A stretch of 50,594 nt of DNA. Source: Diplocarpon mali. Taxonomy: Eukaryota; Ascomycota; Leotiomycetes; Helotiales; Drepanopezizaceae. The notes under the pieces were generated by a model. The model was not told the DNA's origin. It saw only the letters and a program-made list of their open reading frames with translations, and made no database searches. The position numbers and the translations under genes are program-made. Below, piece after piece: positions 10,015 through 21,190 of this stretch (its first letter is position 1; the number at the start of each line of letters is the position of its first letter). The DNA is taken from NCBI GenBank assembly GCA_024741835.1, contig JAENRP010000095.1, positions 100,770-151,363 of the forward strand, written 5' to 3'.

Positions 10015-12430
10015 ATGCCAATGGCCAGTTTGAAGTCTTCAGTATGTGGAACTGAGCACAAATTCTTGTTATTTCAAAAGCCAGACGCCGAATACCAAGC
10101 TGAGAGGCAAGATATGCAAAACGCATGCAGCCGTATGCTGATATCCTATCCAGATACGAGCAACCCCTCTCACAGGGTAAGGTGGTTTGAAATCATCACC
10201 TACACGTGGGGCGAGCCAACTAAATCTGCATATAATCCATCGAGATGCGGGATAGACGGTGTGGAGTGGAACGTGGAGATAGCCGAGAAGAAGCTGGAAG
10301 ACATCAAGGCCTTGATGATCGAGAACAATATCCAGTATTTATGGGCCGACTGTGTCTGTATCAACCAAGAAGACGAGATGGAAAAATCAGTGGAAGTGCC
10401 CAAAATGTACGAGTACTACAAAAGCGCCAGGAAGTGCTATATCTTGATGGACATGGACGAAGTCTGGAATCCCCAGGAGATCGTGGACAATCTGAAGTTC
10501 ATTGATCACATACTTGAAAACATGGGAGGAGCGTCGCTAGCTTCCGAGGCCTTGCTGTCGGGGAACTTGACGAGTCGACTTTCGGAATGGGCTAACACAA
10601 GTTGGTCTTTCCCGATGGACATCGCGACGGTGCGGTCTACAGCTATCGATGTAGGTGTACTGAACTGCTATTCAACAAGCATCAGTCGAGTGAGAGCTCT
10701 GTTTGACAATCCTTACTTCAAAAGAGTATGGACTTTCCAGGAAATGCTCCTCGGGAAGAACGTTACATTGTACGGAATAGACCACAAGAGTATATCTTGT
10801 TTGGGACAGCTCGACACCTGGATGGATCTGGCCACAGATTCCAAGGACAAAGCATTCAAGCTTTGGAAGTGGATAAGTAAGTCGCGTGTGCTGAAGACAG
10901 GATCCGTGAATGGCATCCTTGGAATAATCGATGACGACTTCCTATCTCTGGATAGCCTTCAGACACAGGTTCGGGGCATGAGCTGTGCGAGAACGGATAT
11001 TATCAATGGAGGCCCTCACTGGTGGTATGAGAACCACAAGGGGATCAGTAATGTCTTCTCAGCCATCTCCCTCACGCCACGCAAGTGTAGGGATCGTAGA
11101 GATATTTTCAGAGGGCTTCTCGGTATTTTCCACGGGCTGTTCACACCAGAAGAGGTAGCGCGGGACCTGGCCGGGGATGACATGGAGAAAATCTCTTTCG
11201 CTTTCTTCAGACAGTTGTCAACAAAGACGGGTCTCGCCTGGACGAAGCTTGCAATAAGTAGCGCTGAGAGGGGGCAATATGACTGGATCCCAATGGTTCC
11301 GAACAACAACAAGCTCTTGACGACCGACTGCTTTGCGGCTGTCGTTAATTTGGGACGATTGAAGCAAAAGGGAATGGTCAAAGCAGTAGCGATGACTGGC
11401 CTTATTGGAGGCCCCAAGAAATACATGAAGATTGTTCTAAACCGAGAGAATGATAACAGAGCCTTCCAATTCTTTTTCAGGGGCTGCAATGGTGGCAAGA
11501 AAGTCAGCACTGGAACATTCAGCAGCGAATCAATCCCAGTCTACGATCAAGTCAGAAACGTATCTGGGGACGAGACAGGCAGAATCCTCGTCCAATGTGC
11601 TACCATCCTGGGTAGCATTATGGACCCGGGTGGGAATGTTGTCCAGGTAAGCGCGTCTCTCCCGGTAATGATGATAATGGTCCGGAGAGTGACAGTGACT
11701 GACTCGAAATCCCGCGTTGTAGTACAGAAGGAGGCTTCTTCGTAAGCTCCAACCTTTCTGGCACATCAGTGATGCCAACGCGAAGCCCACGGGCTGGCAA
11801 GATCGATGTGTAAGTGGCACTGATTGGGAGGATCCTCACCCCCTGTTTTTCCGAGTCCATAATAGATCGATGAATGTTCGAATGGGAGAAGTATATGGCT
11901 GTGGATCCCGCCTCGAGAATGAAAGTACGCAGAACATCTCGTGTACCGTCAGGGTGAACTGCGGTTGCACGATAGTCGCCCCATTCTCATTGATTTTTGG
12001 TGCTCTCACTGCAGTGGAAGGGTGCTCTTTGGGAGAAATCTCGGGATCTTTAGACGGAGACAGAATTGTGTTAAAAGATGGGCTGGGCTTGGTGCAAGTT
12101 GGAGATGTAGGAAGAGCATTCAACCTGGTAGCCTTCGGAGGCGCCGTCGATTCTCACAGATCTTACGCTTCTAGCTGCAGGTCAACAAAAGCCCACAAGC
12201 CCGTCGAGCCGAGGATGCCGTGGCCCAGAGGCAGAGCTCTGGTGAGAGAAGAGTTCACTCATGGCATCACGGACTCGATGCGAGACTATGGTTATGTTGA
12301 AAGTGGCGGCTCTGGAAACCTGCTGATATGTAGGAACAATCCGATTGGCCAGTATAAGAATATTGGGGTATGTATTGATGACTGGATTGAGAACAAAAGG
12401 GGCGAATACGCAGCAGTTACCATACGATAG
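10015..12430 (+). CDS. Heterokaryon-incompatibility (HET) domain protein
   Basis: Two exons, 10015-11646 and 11723-12430, joined in frame across a 76-nt GT-AG intron, giving 779 residues. The HET domain is clear: ITYTWGEP at residues 61-68, QYLWADCVCINQEDEMEKS at about 107-125, MYEYYKSARKCYILMDMDE at about 131-149, and RVWTFQEMLLGKNVTLYG near 237-254. The C-terminal part (PRGRALVREEFTHGITDSMR and GNLLICRNNPIGQYK) is the tail common to large fungal HET proteins. Such proteins trigger or regulate cell death on fusion of unlike hyphae; the trigger partner of this one is unknown. No NACHT/NB-ARC or repeat region is attached, so it is not NLR-like. No second HET-system gene is recognisable next door. 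Intact; start is the first ATG of the frame. Confidence 0.88.
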
Positions 12431-12649
12431 AGGGTATCGAGAGTTGATGGTGTCGGTACGAAAGGAAATGCCCAGGTGAATGAAAATGATTAACGAGGCG
12501 ATAAATTCCTCCCCGTGTGCCTAGATGGTACGAACGTACCTTATGTCAGCAGTTCGGAGGTTGAGTTTCCCCGTGCCGATCTGCTGGAGCTTTGGAGTGA
12601 GTTGCTGTCTGAGGTTTATGGCGGACCGGTAATGTTGATATGGTGTTAT

Positions 12650-12755
12650 CTGATAGAATCTAAAGGTGAAGATTCTGATTTCAATGGAGCTGCAGGAGTG
12701 TATATACAAGGTATGCTTACATAAGCCTTAATCTCCAATCCTTGTATATTCTATC
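12650..12755 (+). repeat. Dispersed repeat copy A (TATACAAGG..CCTTGTATA)
   Basis: From TGATAGAATCTAAAGG to CCTTGTATATTCTA this stretch aligns by eye with about 48105-48222. The inner part (12701-12750) is bounded by the inverted pair TATACAAGG / CCTTGTATA. Copy A lacks about 17 bp present in copy B. It is probably a fragment of a copia-type LTR or leader, but the parent element is not identified. Confidence 0.6.
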
Positions 12756-13118
12756 ATTATCACTTACTTACCTACTTGCCACGGGCTAGTTCATCTTCTG
12801 ATTCACGTGAGCACTGTTCCTTGGATCCTGCGATTTGATTCCAAGCAAACTCCTCGCCTAACTGGAGAACCGGCCAGCATCATGATATTACACGATTTCT
12901 TTTATGTCTTCTCTTACACGCCTCTCCCTCAAATCAGATAGTCCAGTCATGCAACGATCGTGCGAAGGAAGGCTGCCACACCATCTACCCCTTGGCTTGG
13001 ATGAGAGAGATTCAGTGTCCTCCATCCTCGTACTACTCTGGTGTTATGTTGAGTCAAAGCCCCCAAATTACCTGAGTTAGTTGCTTTACTATGTCGAAAA
13101 AGCACGGTCTCGTCATCT

Positions 13119-13583
13119 TCAGAGCCGGCCAAAAACACAGGTCTCAGACAATTCTATCGTCAATCTCCTCCAGGAAGCGTCCAAGGCGACATCGTCCTGA
13201 TTGCTAGCCTCGGCTTGGCTTCCACCTACCAGCTCGTTGATTTTCCAGACCAGATCTTCGGTTGGGGGGGGGGATTCAGGAGCTCTCGTACTCTTTGACA
13301 CGGAGTTGATTTTTCCTCCGACAGAGACTTCTGTAGTTGCTGTGATATCATGTTTCAGCGGGAGCCAACTGTAAAAACCGACAAAACCACCCAGGTTCAC
13401 GCCAGATGCAAGGGGTGACAAAGTCGCTGCAGCATAACTTTGACTTGTACCTCCCAGATTGACTCTATCCAAGGAGACCAAATTTCGCTCTTGCTTAATC
13501 ATCCCTATGATATCCATACCGCTTTCTCTCAGTCCTAGAATCATAAGATTGGTTTTCTCATCTGGCATTTTGATGCCAAACAT
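13119..13583 (-). CDS. Hypothetical ORF, 154 residues
   Basis: Isolated uninterrupted frame in the gene-poor tract. Its composition is protein-like (Ser, Leu and Gly mixed; no low complexity) but I recognise no domain, signal peptide or membrane segment. It could be a fragment of a larger lost gene or chance. Weakly supported. Confidence 0.2.
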   Translation of the reverse strand: MFGIKMPDEKTNLMILGLRESGMDIIGMIKQERNLVSLDRVNLGGTSQSYAAATLSPLASGVNLGGFVGFYSWLPLKHDITATTEVSVGGKINSVSKSTRAPESPPPTEDLVWKINELVGGSQAEASNQDDVALDASWRRLTIELSETCVFGRL

Positions 13584-15138
13584 TGAACCATTTGAGAAAA
13601 TCTCTTCGCCTTGAGTGCTTCGGCGAAAGAACTATAGCTACATTCGAAGTCACGCTGTGCTGAGTATCGGAGTTTGGCTACATGGATGACTCATCGCACG
13701 GTTGGGAAGATTTTGGCCATTGTTTAACCAGTGCTTGATTTTCCATCGAATAAATTGCTCGAGGGATGCCGCCCATAATTTTCACGTCCATGCAGGAATA
13801 TAGCCGTATGAGTATGATCTGGGCTCCGACGAGGAACAATGGGAGTTTATGTATTTTGGAGTGCCTTCTTCTGGCGCGGAGTTATCCTGAGAATCCATTC
13901 CGATTAAAATGTTCAAGTGGTGATGATTGGATCTGATTTGTTTAGTTGATTTGAGATGTATTGAATGCGAGAGGGTATTTATCTGCGCAAAATATCGTTC
14001 GATGGTTGGCAAGACAATTCAGGATAACTTACACAGTATAGCTGGTAGTGAATGTGTAGCTGAAGTCGCTTAATGTATTCCTTAGATCATATTGGGTTGC
14101 ATTAGACCCAGACTGCTTCGCTTCGCGACGACTCGGTGATTCGAGTCATCTGAATCCACATAACATAAGACAAAGCTAACTAGATGGACTTATGATGTAA
14201 CAGTATTAAGCTGACCTGGGCTTGTATTGCAATGCTTCAACCCTACAGAGCTAGGAGATCGCACAGTGCAGCATTTATCAGTGCTCGCTTTGCTTAAAAA
14301 TATAGAGTTCTGATATGAACAAAGGCTGGGCTGCGGAATATTTGATTTCCAACCCCTTATGATCCTTACAGAGCTGTACAAAGAAGGAATGAGCAGTGAG
14401 TTCCAGGTTCGTAAAGCCCAGGCTGAAGTGACCTTTGTAGGACATGTACGTATTTGAACTTGAACTCAAGGATTGGCAGAATATGGGAGAGGGATAATTT
14501 GATAAGGGGCTTGACCATAACACAAAACTCGCTTAACCTTGACGCCCCGCTGGCTTTCCCTTCACGGGGGCGGGCGGCGTCCGGCTCGAGGTAAAAACCC
14601 TACGTGACATGTTTTGAGGTGCGTACAAACTCTTACCAAACGGAGCAACCGATTGATTCTCACCGTTGAATTTCGCATGTGGTGACGCGAGTTCGAGTGG
14701 GAAACGCCAGACGATGCTTTTCAAAACAGGTGGTTGGAGCCTCATGACCCAGTACTTGCCAAGAGACTCTACGGCCAATATAGTATAGTTATTTTGTAAC
14801 TTGAGGCTCCTATGCTTAGGTAATATGAAATAAAAAGCTTTTGGATAGGCCCGGATACTGGATGCCCAACTTTGGGTGAAGGCCTCAAGGCTATACGGAG
14901 ACAAACCCTGACAATCAATTATAGCTATTATAATGCAAATGGGAGATGTTGCCTAGCACTCCTCAGTCAACTGTCGCATGTCTCTTCTGCCGTGGTACTT
15001 ATTGACATACTGCTTTGAACATATCCCGACTGATGGGCGCCCGGCCGATTTCTCAGCCTCGTCTAACTTCGCGAATTTGTTCGCCTTGCTCAGCCTCCCC
15101 GACTTGAGTAGACAATAGAATATGAACCACAAGTGGCT

Positions 15139-18100
15139 ATGGATAACGGCACTCGTTCAGCGAGGAATGGCCTCTTCCAGGAGGTAGTAGCCCCGCCCTG
15201 CAAACCATACAATACATGCTAACGCTCGCAGCTCAAACCACAGTGCGTTGAGCTCAGCCAGCTAGTTCTTCGAGACGATGGCAGCGGGAACAATTCAAAA
15301 GCCGTGATACAATCCACGACCCGGCTGCTAGCAGTCCTCGAAGAAAAATGCCAGCGGCTAGACGGAATATTCGACGAGAAGTTAGCAGACTACGTCTTCT
15401 TTCCCCTCTCTCAGATTCTCCAGAGAAAGAAGACATATACGGATCGGTTATCGGAAGTCACAATCAGATGCGTGGGTGTTTTGTTGAACTACGGTTGGAG
15501 GATGTCCATCGCTCTGGATCTGGCGAAGCAGCTTCTGATACTGCTTACATTCGTCGCTGGTGGGGTCCCGGGAAAGGAATCTACACCTCCAGAGGAATTG
15601 ATAATCGAGGCACACAGATCTGTTGCGGCGCTCTTTCGAGCGTTGGCAAATACACCTGGGGGTGCTGCATCCATAGTTGAGCCAGGGACAATACCCGCAT
15701 TGGGACACTGCGTCACGGTAATACTGGATGGGATTGTACAGGGACCATCGGCGCCAGCACAACTCCAGGCTTTACAGGCCCTCGATGCTGTATGGCACTG
15801 TATCAAGAATCCTCAGGCTCTCTCCAACTTCTTACCAGGCACAGTTTCTGCCTTGACCAAGTTTCTTATACCAGCTACTGGGGCCCGGAGGTCACGGAAG
15901 GCTTTGGTCAAGGGGATGGAAGTCCTAGCCCACGTTCTTGTCTCCACTGTCAGCGATATTCGAACCAGGAATATAAGAAACGACAAGGTGCCAGTAGCTG
16001 CTGCTGAGGTCAATGAGGAGCAGGAAAATCTTACAAGGCCTTGGCTGAAGGCGACCGCTGGTCAAATAAAGTTAGCTCTCTCCAACATTATCAAGCTGCG
16101 AAGCCACGAGTCCGTAGAAGTGCGGAAAGCCTTGAACAGCCTTTGCATTATCCTTCTCGACGAGTGTCATGAAACACTGTCCGAGGCATCTGCCATACTG
16201 GTAGAGACATGTTTGACCCTCTCAGGTGTTGATGTCGAAGATAATCTAAGCGAACGATCAACTTCGCTAACAGATCTTGCATCTATTCATCCAATTCTGA
16301 CTGATTCGATCAAGAACACTGTTTACAACTGGGTCACCAGTCTTCCTAGAGTGATGCAGTCCAATGACGATACTGCAAAGTATGCTGCTCTTGGCCAGCT
16401 ATCCAAAGCACATGGACTTCTGATTGAGCTTAGTCTGGAATCATCTATTCTTGAAGACGCCCTGGCAACTTCTCTCCGAGATAGCATCACTGTCACCCTT
16501 GAGGCCTCCCCTGCATTAACAGGCGTTCAAGAAGCTGAACTCGATATGAATAGTCAAGCTGCCTTATCACTGGCGACGGAAAATACTCTATCCAACCAGT
16601 TCCGTCCACTTATCATGGGAGAGGAAAGCCAGCGTCAGACCCGAGGCCAACTCACAAAACTCATCGGCAGTCTCGGTACCAGGCAGTCTCAATTGAACAT
16701 GGCCAGTGAAATGCTGGAATATGCACGATCTGCATCTGGACCAGGCCTTATATCAGCATATTGGCTCTCCTCACAGATTCTGCGATCCGCAGAATCAAAC
16801 AATAGGGATATCGATGAGTTCTTCGAATCGTCAATCACATTCTCTGACGAGCAAGAGACTATGAATGCTGAGCTATTCTCCTACTCTCTTTCTCTCCTTG
16901 TAAACACCGACGACAGAATACCGGATTGGCGCTTGAAAGCCATTGCGTTGGAAGTCATGGCAGATACAGCTCAGCGGATGGATATAGGCTTTAGGTCAGA
17001 GCTAGTTGACACATTATACCCCGTTGTTCAACTTCTCGGAAACTCAAATTCAAGACTTCGAGAGCATGCCATCACATGCCTGAATATTATCTCCAAGTCC
17101 TGCGGCTACGCCAACGCGAGCGAACTGATTGTGGATAATGTTGATTATATGGTCAACGCCATCTCGCTTCGACTGAACACATTTGATATCTCACCGCAAG
17201 CACCTCAAGTACTAGTCATGATGATCCGCCTTTCCGGCCCACCCCTCCTCCTCTATCTCGACGACGTGGTAGAATCAATCTTTGCGGCTCTGGAGAATTT
17301 CCACGGTTACCAAGCTCTGGTAGATGTCCTCTTCTCGGTTCTAGGCGAGATCGTCTCGGTAGGCTCAAAATCGGATCAGCTTCGTGTCGAAGATGTCCCG
17401 TCAGTTAACCATCGTAAATCCCGCCCAAAACCACCCTCCATATCGCAGCTCGTCACACTCCTCACCCCAAGGCTCATCTCTAAACATACTCCCTCCGGCC
17501 ACGTAGCCGTCCCCCAGAAACCCTGGAAGTCCGCCGAGACCCTCCTTGACGAAGCCAATCTGACTCCCAAAGATCCCGACGAGTCTGACGGAGATGGTGC
17601 CTCGGATTCGGAACCCGCCCCAGATCAAGAGATAACGAAACCTCCTCCCACCAAAATCTACACCATGCTACAATCCATCTTCCTGCTCTCCCAGCACTAC
17701 CTGACATCCTCCTCCGGCCACCTGCGCACGAAACTCCTGACATTAATCCGCACCTCTTGCCCCCCTCTTGCGCTCCACGAGGATGCTTTCCTTCCGCTCG
17801 TGAACGACATCTGGCCCGTCCTTGTCACCCGGCTGTACGATCCAGAAAGCTACGTGCGGATCGCAGCCTGCGAAACGGTTGCAGAGCTCTGCAAGTGCGC
17901 GGGCGACTTCCTGTCAAGCCGCATCCGCGACGAATGGCCATCCATGCTCAGACTCGCGAGAGAGTCCAAAGCAAAAGCCGAGAGCGAGAAGAAGGGGCGC
18001 GGGAGCAGGGGCGTGCATTCACAGGCTATCAAAGTGTGGGAGGGCGTCGTGAGGTTGCTGAGTTCTGTCGTGGAGCATGTGAGGCTGGAGGACGAGATGT

Positions 18101-18303
18101 TTGATGATGTGGTTGATGTGCTGGGTGCACTGGTGTGGGAGAGGACGAGTGTGAGGGATGCGTTGAGCGCGGTCAATGCTGATGCGGTGTGGTTGGCGAT
18201 GCAGATCAATGGGAGGAATAGGAGAGTAGAGACGCCGGTTTCGGGGGAGTTTGAGTTCGCGGCGTTGGACAGCGTTGTTTTGGCAGAGCGTGCGATGGAG
18301 TGA
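15139..18303 (+). CDS. TTI1: TELO2-interacting protein 1 homologue (HEAT-repeat)
   Basis: Two exons, 15139-15183 and 15232-18303, giving 1038 residues. The 48-nt intron has a GCTAACG branch site, and the join yields NGLFQELKPQCVELSQLVL, the conserved Tti1 N terminus. The rest is a long alpha-helical HEAT-repeat array. An acidic linker (DPDESDGDGASDSEPAPDQE, about residues 770-790) precedes the conserved C-terminal repeats (LVTRLYDPESYVRIAACETV; DFLSSRIRDEWPSMLRLARE). Tti1 forms the TTT complex with Tel2 and Tti2 and, with Hsp90 and R2TP, matures PIKK kinases (Tor, Tel1/ATM, Mec1/ATR). The frame is open over 3 kb. An upstream Met-coding exon was needed because the large frame has no ATG at its 5' end. 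Confidence 0.85.
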
Positions 18304-18775
18304 AGTTGACGTACAGGACTATGGTGTTGGGAACGGTGCTACAGGAGATTTTTTAGGTACGTGGTGCGCTACATGGTGTTGAAGAATGTCCTGGCTACAG
18401 ATCAAGGCGTGCCCATATCTAAGCCGGTAGGGGATATCCGGGCCCATGGAGACAATCTTGCTCGTTTCCAAATCTTCCGGGATAAGACATTTCATGTCAC
18501 GTAAGCAAGCTCAAATCCAGTTGCCAAAAACAAGAGGAATGCATTTTAGTATTGGCACAAGGCATCGAGACTTTTCAAGAACCATAAGAGTGGCGGGATC
18601 TGGAGACAAAAAGGACCGACTGAAGCTAAACAATTTACCAGACGCAAGAACCTAACACGTCCATCCACGACGAAAAGCCCCAAACAAGACCACAAGCCAA
18701 AGTTGGATACCCCTGCGTAGACAGTATCTGTCAATTGCGATTTTATCGGAGGTAGCGAGGCTGCAACCTGGACAA
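18304..18775. other. Convergent spacer, TTI1 / TIF5
   Basis: 472 bp between convergent genes; expected to hold both 3' ends. No gene seen. Confidence 0.5.
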
Positions 18776-20109
18776 TTACTCAGAGTCATCGCTCTCAGCC
18801 TCAGCGAGCCAGGCGAGAAAGGTCTCGGCAGACTTGCGAACCTTCTTGCTGGTTGAGAGATCGATGTACTTCTTGCTGGCCTTGGTACCCCACTTGATAA
18901 GGAACTCTTCGGGAAGGATGTCTTCGTTGTACAGAACCATGAGAATCTTGGATGTTTGGTCGTAGAACTTTGCGTCAATCTGACCTCGGAGACCAATGAA
19001 TCGCTCAACACCACCCATGAGAGCTTTCTGGTGCTTCTCGGACGTGATCATCTAGCTAATGTGTCAACTCGGCCGACAAAGTATCACCACGAATGTAGAC
19101 TTACAGTCTTGAGCATCGAAGCACGAGTAGGGATCTGTTTAGTGATCTTGTCATCAAAGATGGTTTGAACCAAGACGAGGAGAGTACGGTGCTTTGTCTC
19201 GATGCCGTATTCCTTTGCCTTTAAAAAGATGGCGACATCTTCGACCTTGTCAACGCCGCCCTTTGCTTCTGCCTCGCTGGTGATCCAATTTCCAAGATGA
19301 TCGTAGGCAGAGTTGCCACCACCTTCGCCATCCTCGTCTTCATCGTCACCGAGGACAAGCTTCTGCTTGAGGTCGTCGGGAAGTTGCTGCTGACGAGCTC
19401 GTACAGCCTCGGCAGACATGTCAACAGTCCACTCATCATCCTTGACCTCGGTCGGCTCATCAAGCTCTTTAGCGTCGGCATTGATGCGGCGAGTCAGTTC
19501 ATCATCGCTGCCTGCCTCGATATCCACGTCCCCGTTCTCATTGGATCCGTTCTCGGAGTTGCCGTCACTCCCACTGTGTCCGTTTTCGGCTCCGTTGGTA
19601 TTACCGTTGCCGTTGGCGTTCTTGTTGGCTTTGCGAGCAGCCTTCTTGTCGGCCTTATTCTTCTTGCCTGCCTTCGGCTGATTCTTGAGGATGAAGCCAC
19701 TGAGCTTAAGGCGGAGATCGACATCGGAGCGCTGACCACAAGCCTTGCAGTCAAGTACAATGTGGCCATCCTTAATCACAACCTCGGTCTCTGGATTCTT
19801 GCATTTCTTGCAGAGAACGAACTTGTTGATAAAGCCGTCGAGGTAATCCTGAAGCTTGGACGCCTCGTGAGCACCATTGATGATCCAGCGATCATCGGCC
19901 GGGTTAGAGTTGGTCTGAGCACCGAGTTCAAAGCCGAAGTACTTGATGACATACCCTCCTGGGCGCGCCAAAGAATTCGCGACGCTGCTGAGATTCACGA
20001 TGACGGTCTTGATACCGTTGCCTTTCCCTTCAATTTTGGACTGGAGCTTCTCCATCTTGTAACGGTAGAAGGGATCCTTCACGTCGCTTCGGATGTTTAT
20101 GGTAGCCAT
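18776..20109 (-). CDS. TIF5: Eukaryotic translation initiation factor 5 (eIF5)
   Basis: Two exons, 19105-20109 and 18776-19051, with a 53-nt intron (GTAAGT..TAG), giving 426 residues. eIF5 is the GTPase-activating protein for eIF2 in the 43S/48S complex. The N-terminal domain starts MATINIRSDVKDPFYRYKME; Arg16 corresponds to the essential arginine finger of yeast (Arg15). The zinc finger has C100/C103 and C121/C124. A Lys-rich, then Asn/Gly/Ser-rich linker (about residues 150-195) joins an acidic patch and a C-terminal W2/HEAT domain that ends in an acidic tail (FLAWLAEAESDDSE), the surface that binds eIF2-beta and eIF3. All expected domains are present; no breaks. Confidence 0.95.
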
Positions 20110-21190
20110 GACTGCGATTTGTGTGGAGATATAGACGTTTGATTGGTATGGATCAGAAATAGACTTGGACCGTTAGACGACCGGACAATGCGACATATGG
20201 CATGCAGAGATGTCGAAAGAGGGAGTGAGACAGCACGGGAGGAGATACTAGGTTTTCTTGATTGCTAACGCGACATTCGATGAGGACAAGTTGTATTAGC
20301 CGTTGCTACTGAAGTAGGGGCTGCAAGGTTTCCGCGGTATGCGAAATGGTTGCAGCTCGAGAGGCGGCTGGTGTCTGAGGTCGTTGGCGTGGGGTGTGAG
20401 ATACATATAACGCAGATGTTTCTGTTGATCGCTTTGTGGGTGAGGGGGAGGTGGCGGAAGGGGAGGCTTCCTTGCGGGAGGAGGTGTCGGGATGACTGGC
20501 CGAAGCAGATGAGGCAGAGACTGGCGTGTTCTGGATGTCTTGAACGTGAAGTTCAGATGTGACTTCGGGCAGGCGTGCAATGCGTTGTGTGTTTTAGTAT
20601 GGTGTTTGTGGATTGGAGGTGTTGCTGAGCGTCGGCGTGCGAAGGAAGAGGGTTGGAGGGAAGAAAGTTGTCGGGAAAAGTCATTAGCTTGCATAGGTAC
20701 GCTTGGAGGTTTGTGGGAGAGGTGCTCGAGCCACTAGGAGACACGTGCGCGCTCACGTTTCGGCTTTGGATGCAACCCGTCCTTACCAAGCTGCAAGTGT
20801 CCAGCATATCAGAAGGTAGTCTCTTTGCTAATGGCTAGGTGACGTTGATATTGTCTCCAAGATCAATCTGACAATATGATTTCAGCCTCCTTTTCCGCAC
20901 ATTTTCTCTCTCTACTAAATCTCAAGTCACGGGACCGGATTTGACTAGCCCGGCCGCCGCTTTTGTTTGAATCCGAAACAGAATCGCTTCATATTCATTC
21001 GAAATGACCCAGGCCGAAGACTCTTGGAATAGGTAGTCCCCTCGCCTTCGGCAGGATAAGAGAGGATCGAGCTTCAGTTGCTCTCAGATCACTTGCCGGC
21101 CAACGACTCAACGCGTGGCTCGTAACAACAAGGGGTGGTAAGGATAGTTATCCCATTGCCGCCTGTTTTGGTAGCCTGGCACAAGTCGGT
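20110..21190. other. Intergenic region upstream of TIF5
   Basis: 1.08 kb between two divergent starts. It holds the TIF5 promoter and the remnant upstream region of the THI6-like pseudogene. The minus strand has Pro-rich low-complexity frames that look non-genic. No repeat or RNA gene recognised. Confidence 0.45.

Larger units (their letters stand above)
12431..15138. other. Gene-poor tract with decayed sequence
   Basis: 2.7 kb without a confident gene. It contains one copy of a dispersed repeat (about 12650-12755), an isolated 154-codon minus-strand frame (13119-13583), a run of nine G near 13264, and a short inverted repeat GACTCG..CGAGTC near 14130. It looks more AT-rich and less coding-like than the flanking genes. 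Confidence 0.45.

Noticed and set aside
19297..20142. 281-codon hydrophobic plus-strand frame opposite eIF5
   Set aside because: Antisense shadow created by the acidic/Lys-rich eIF5 linker; eIF5 is unambiguous.
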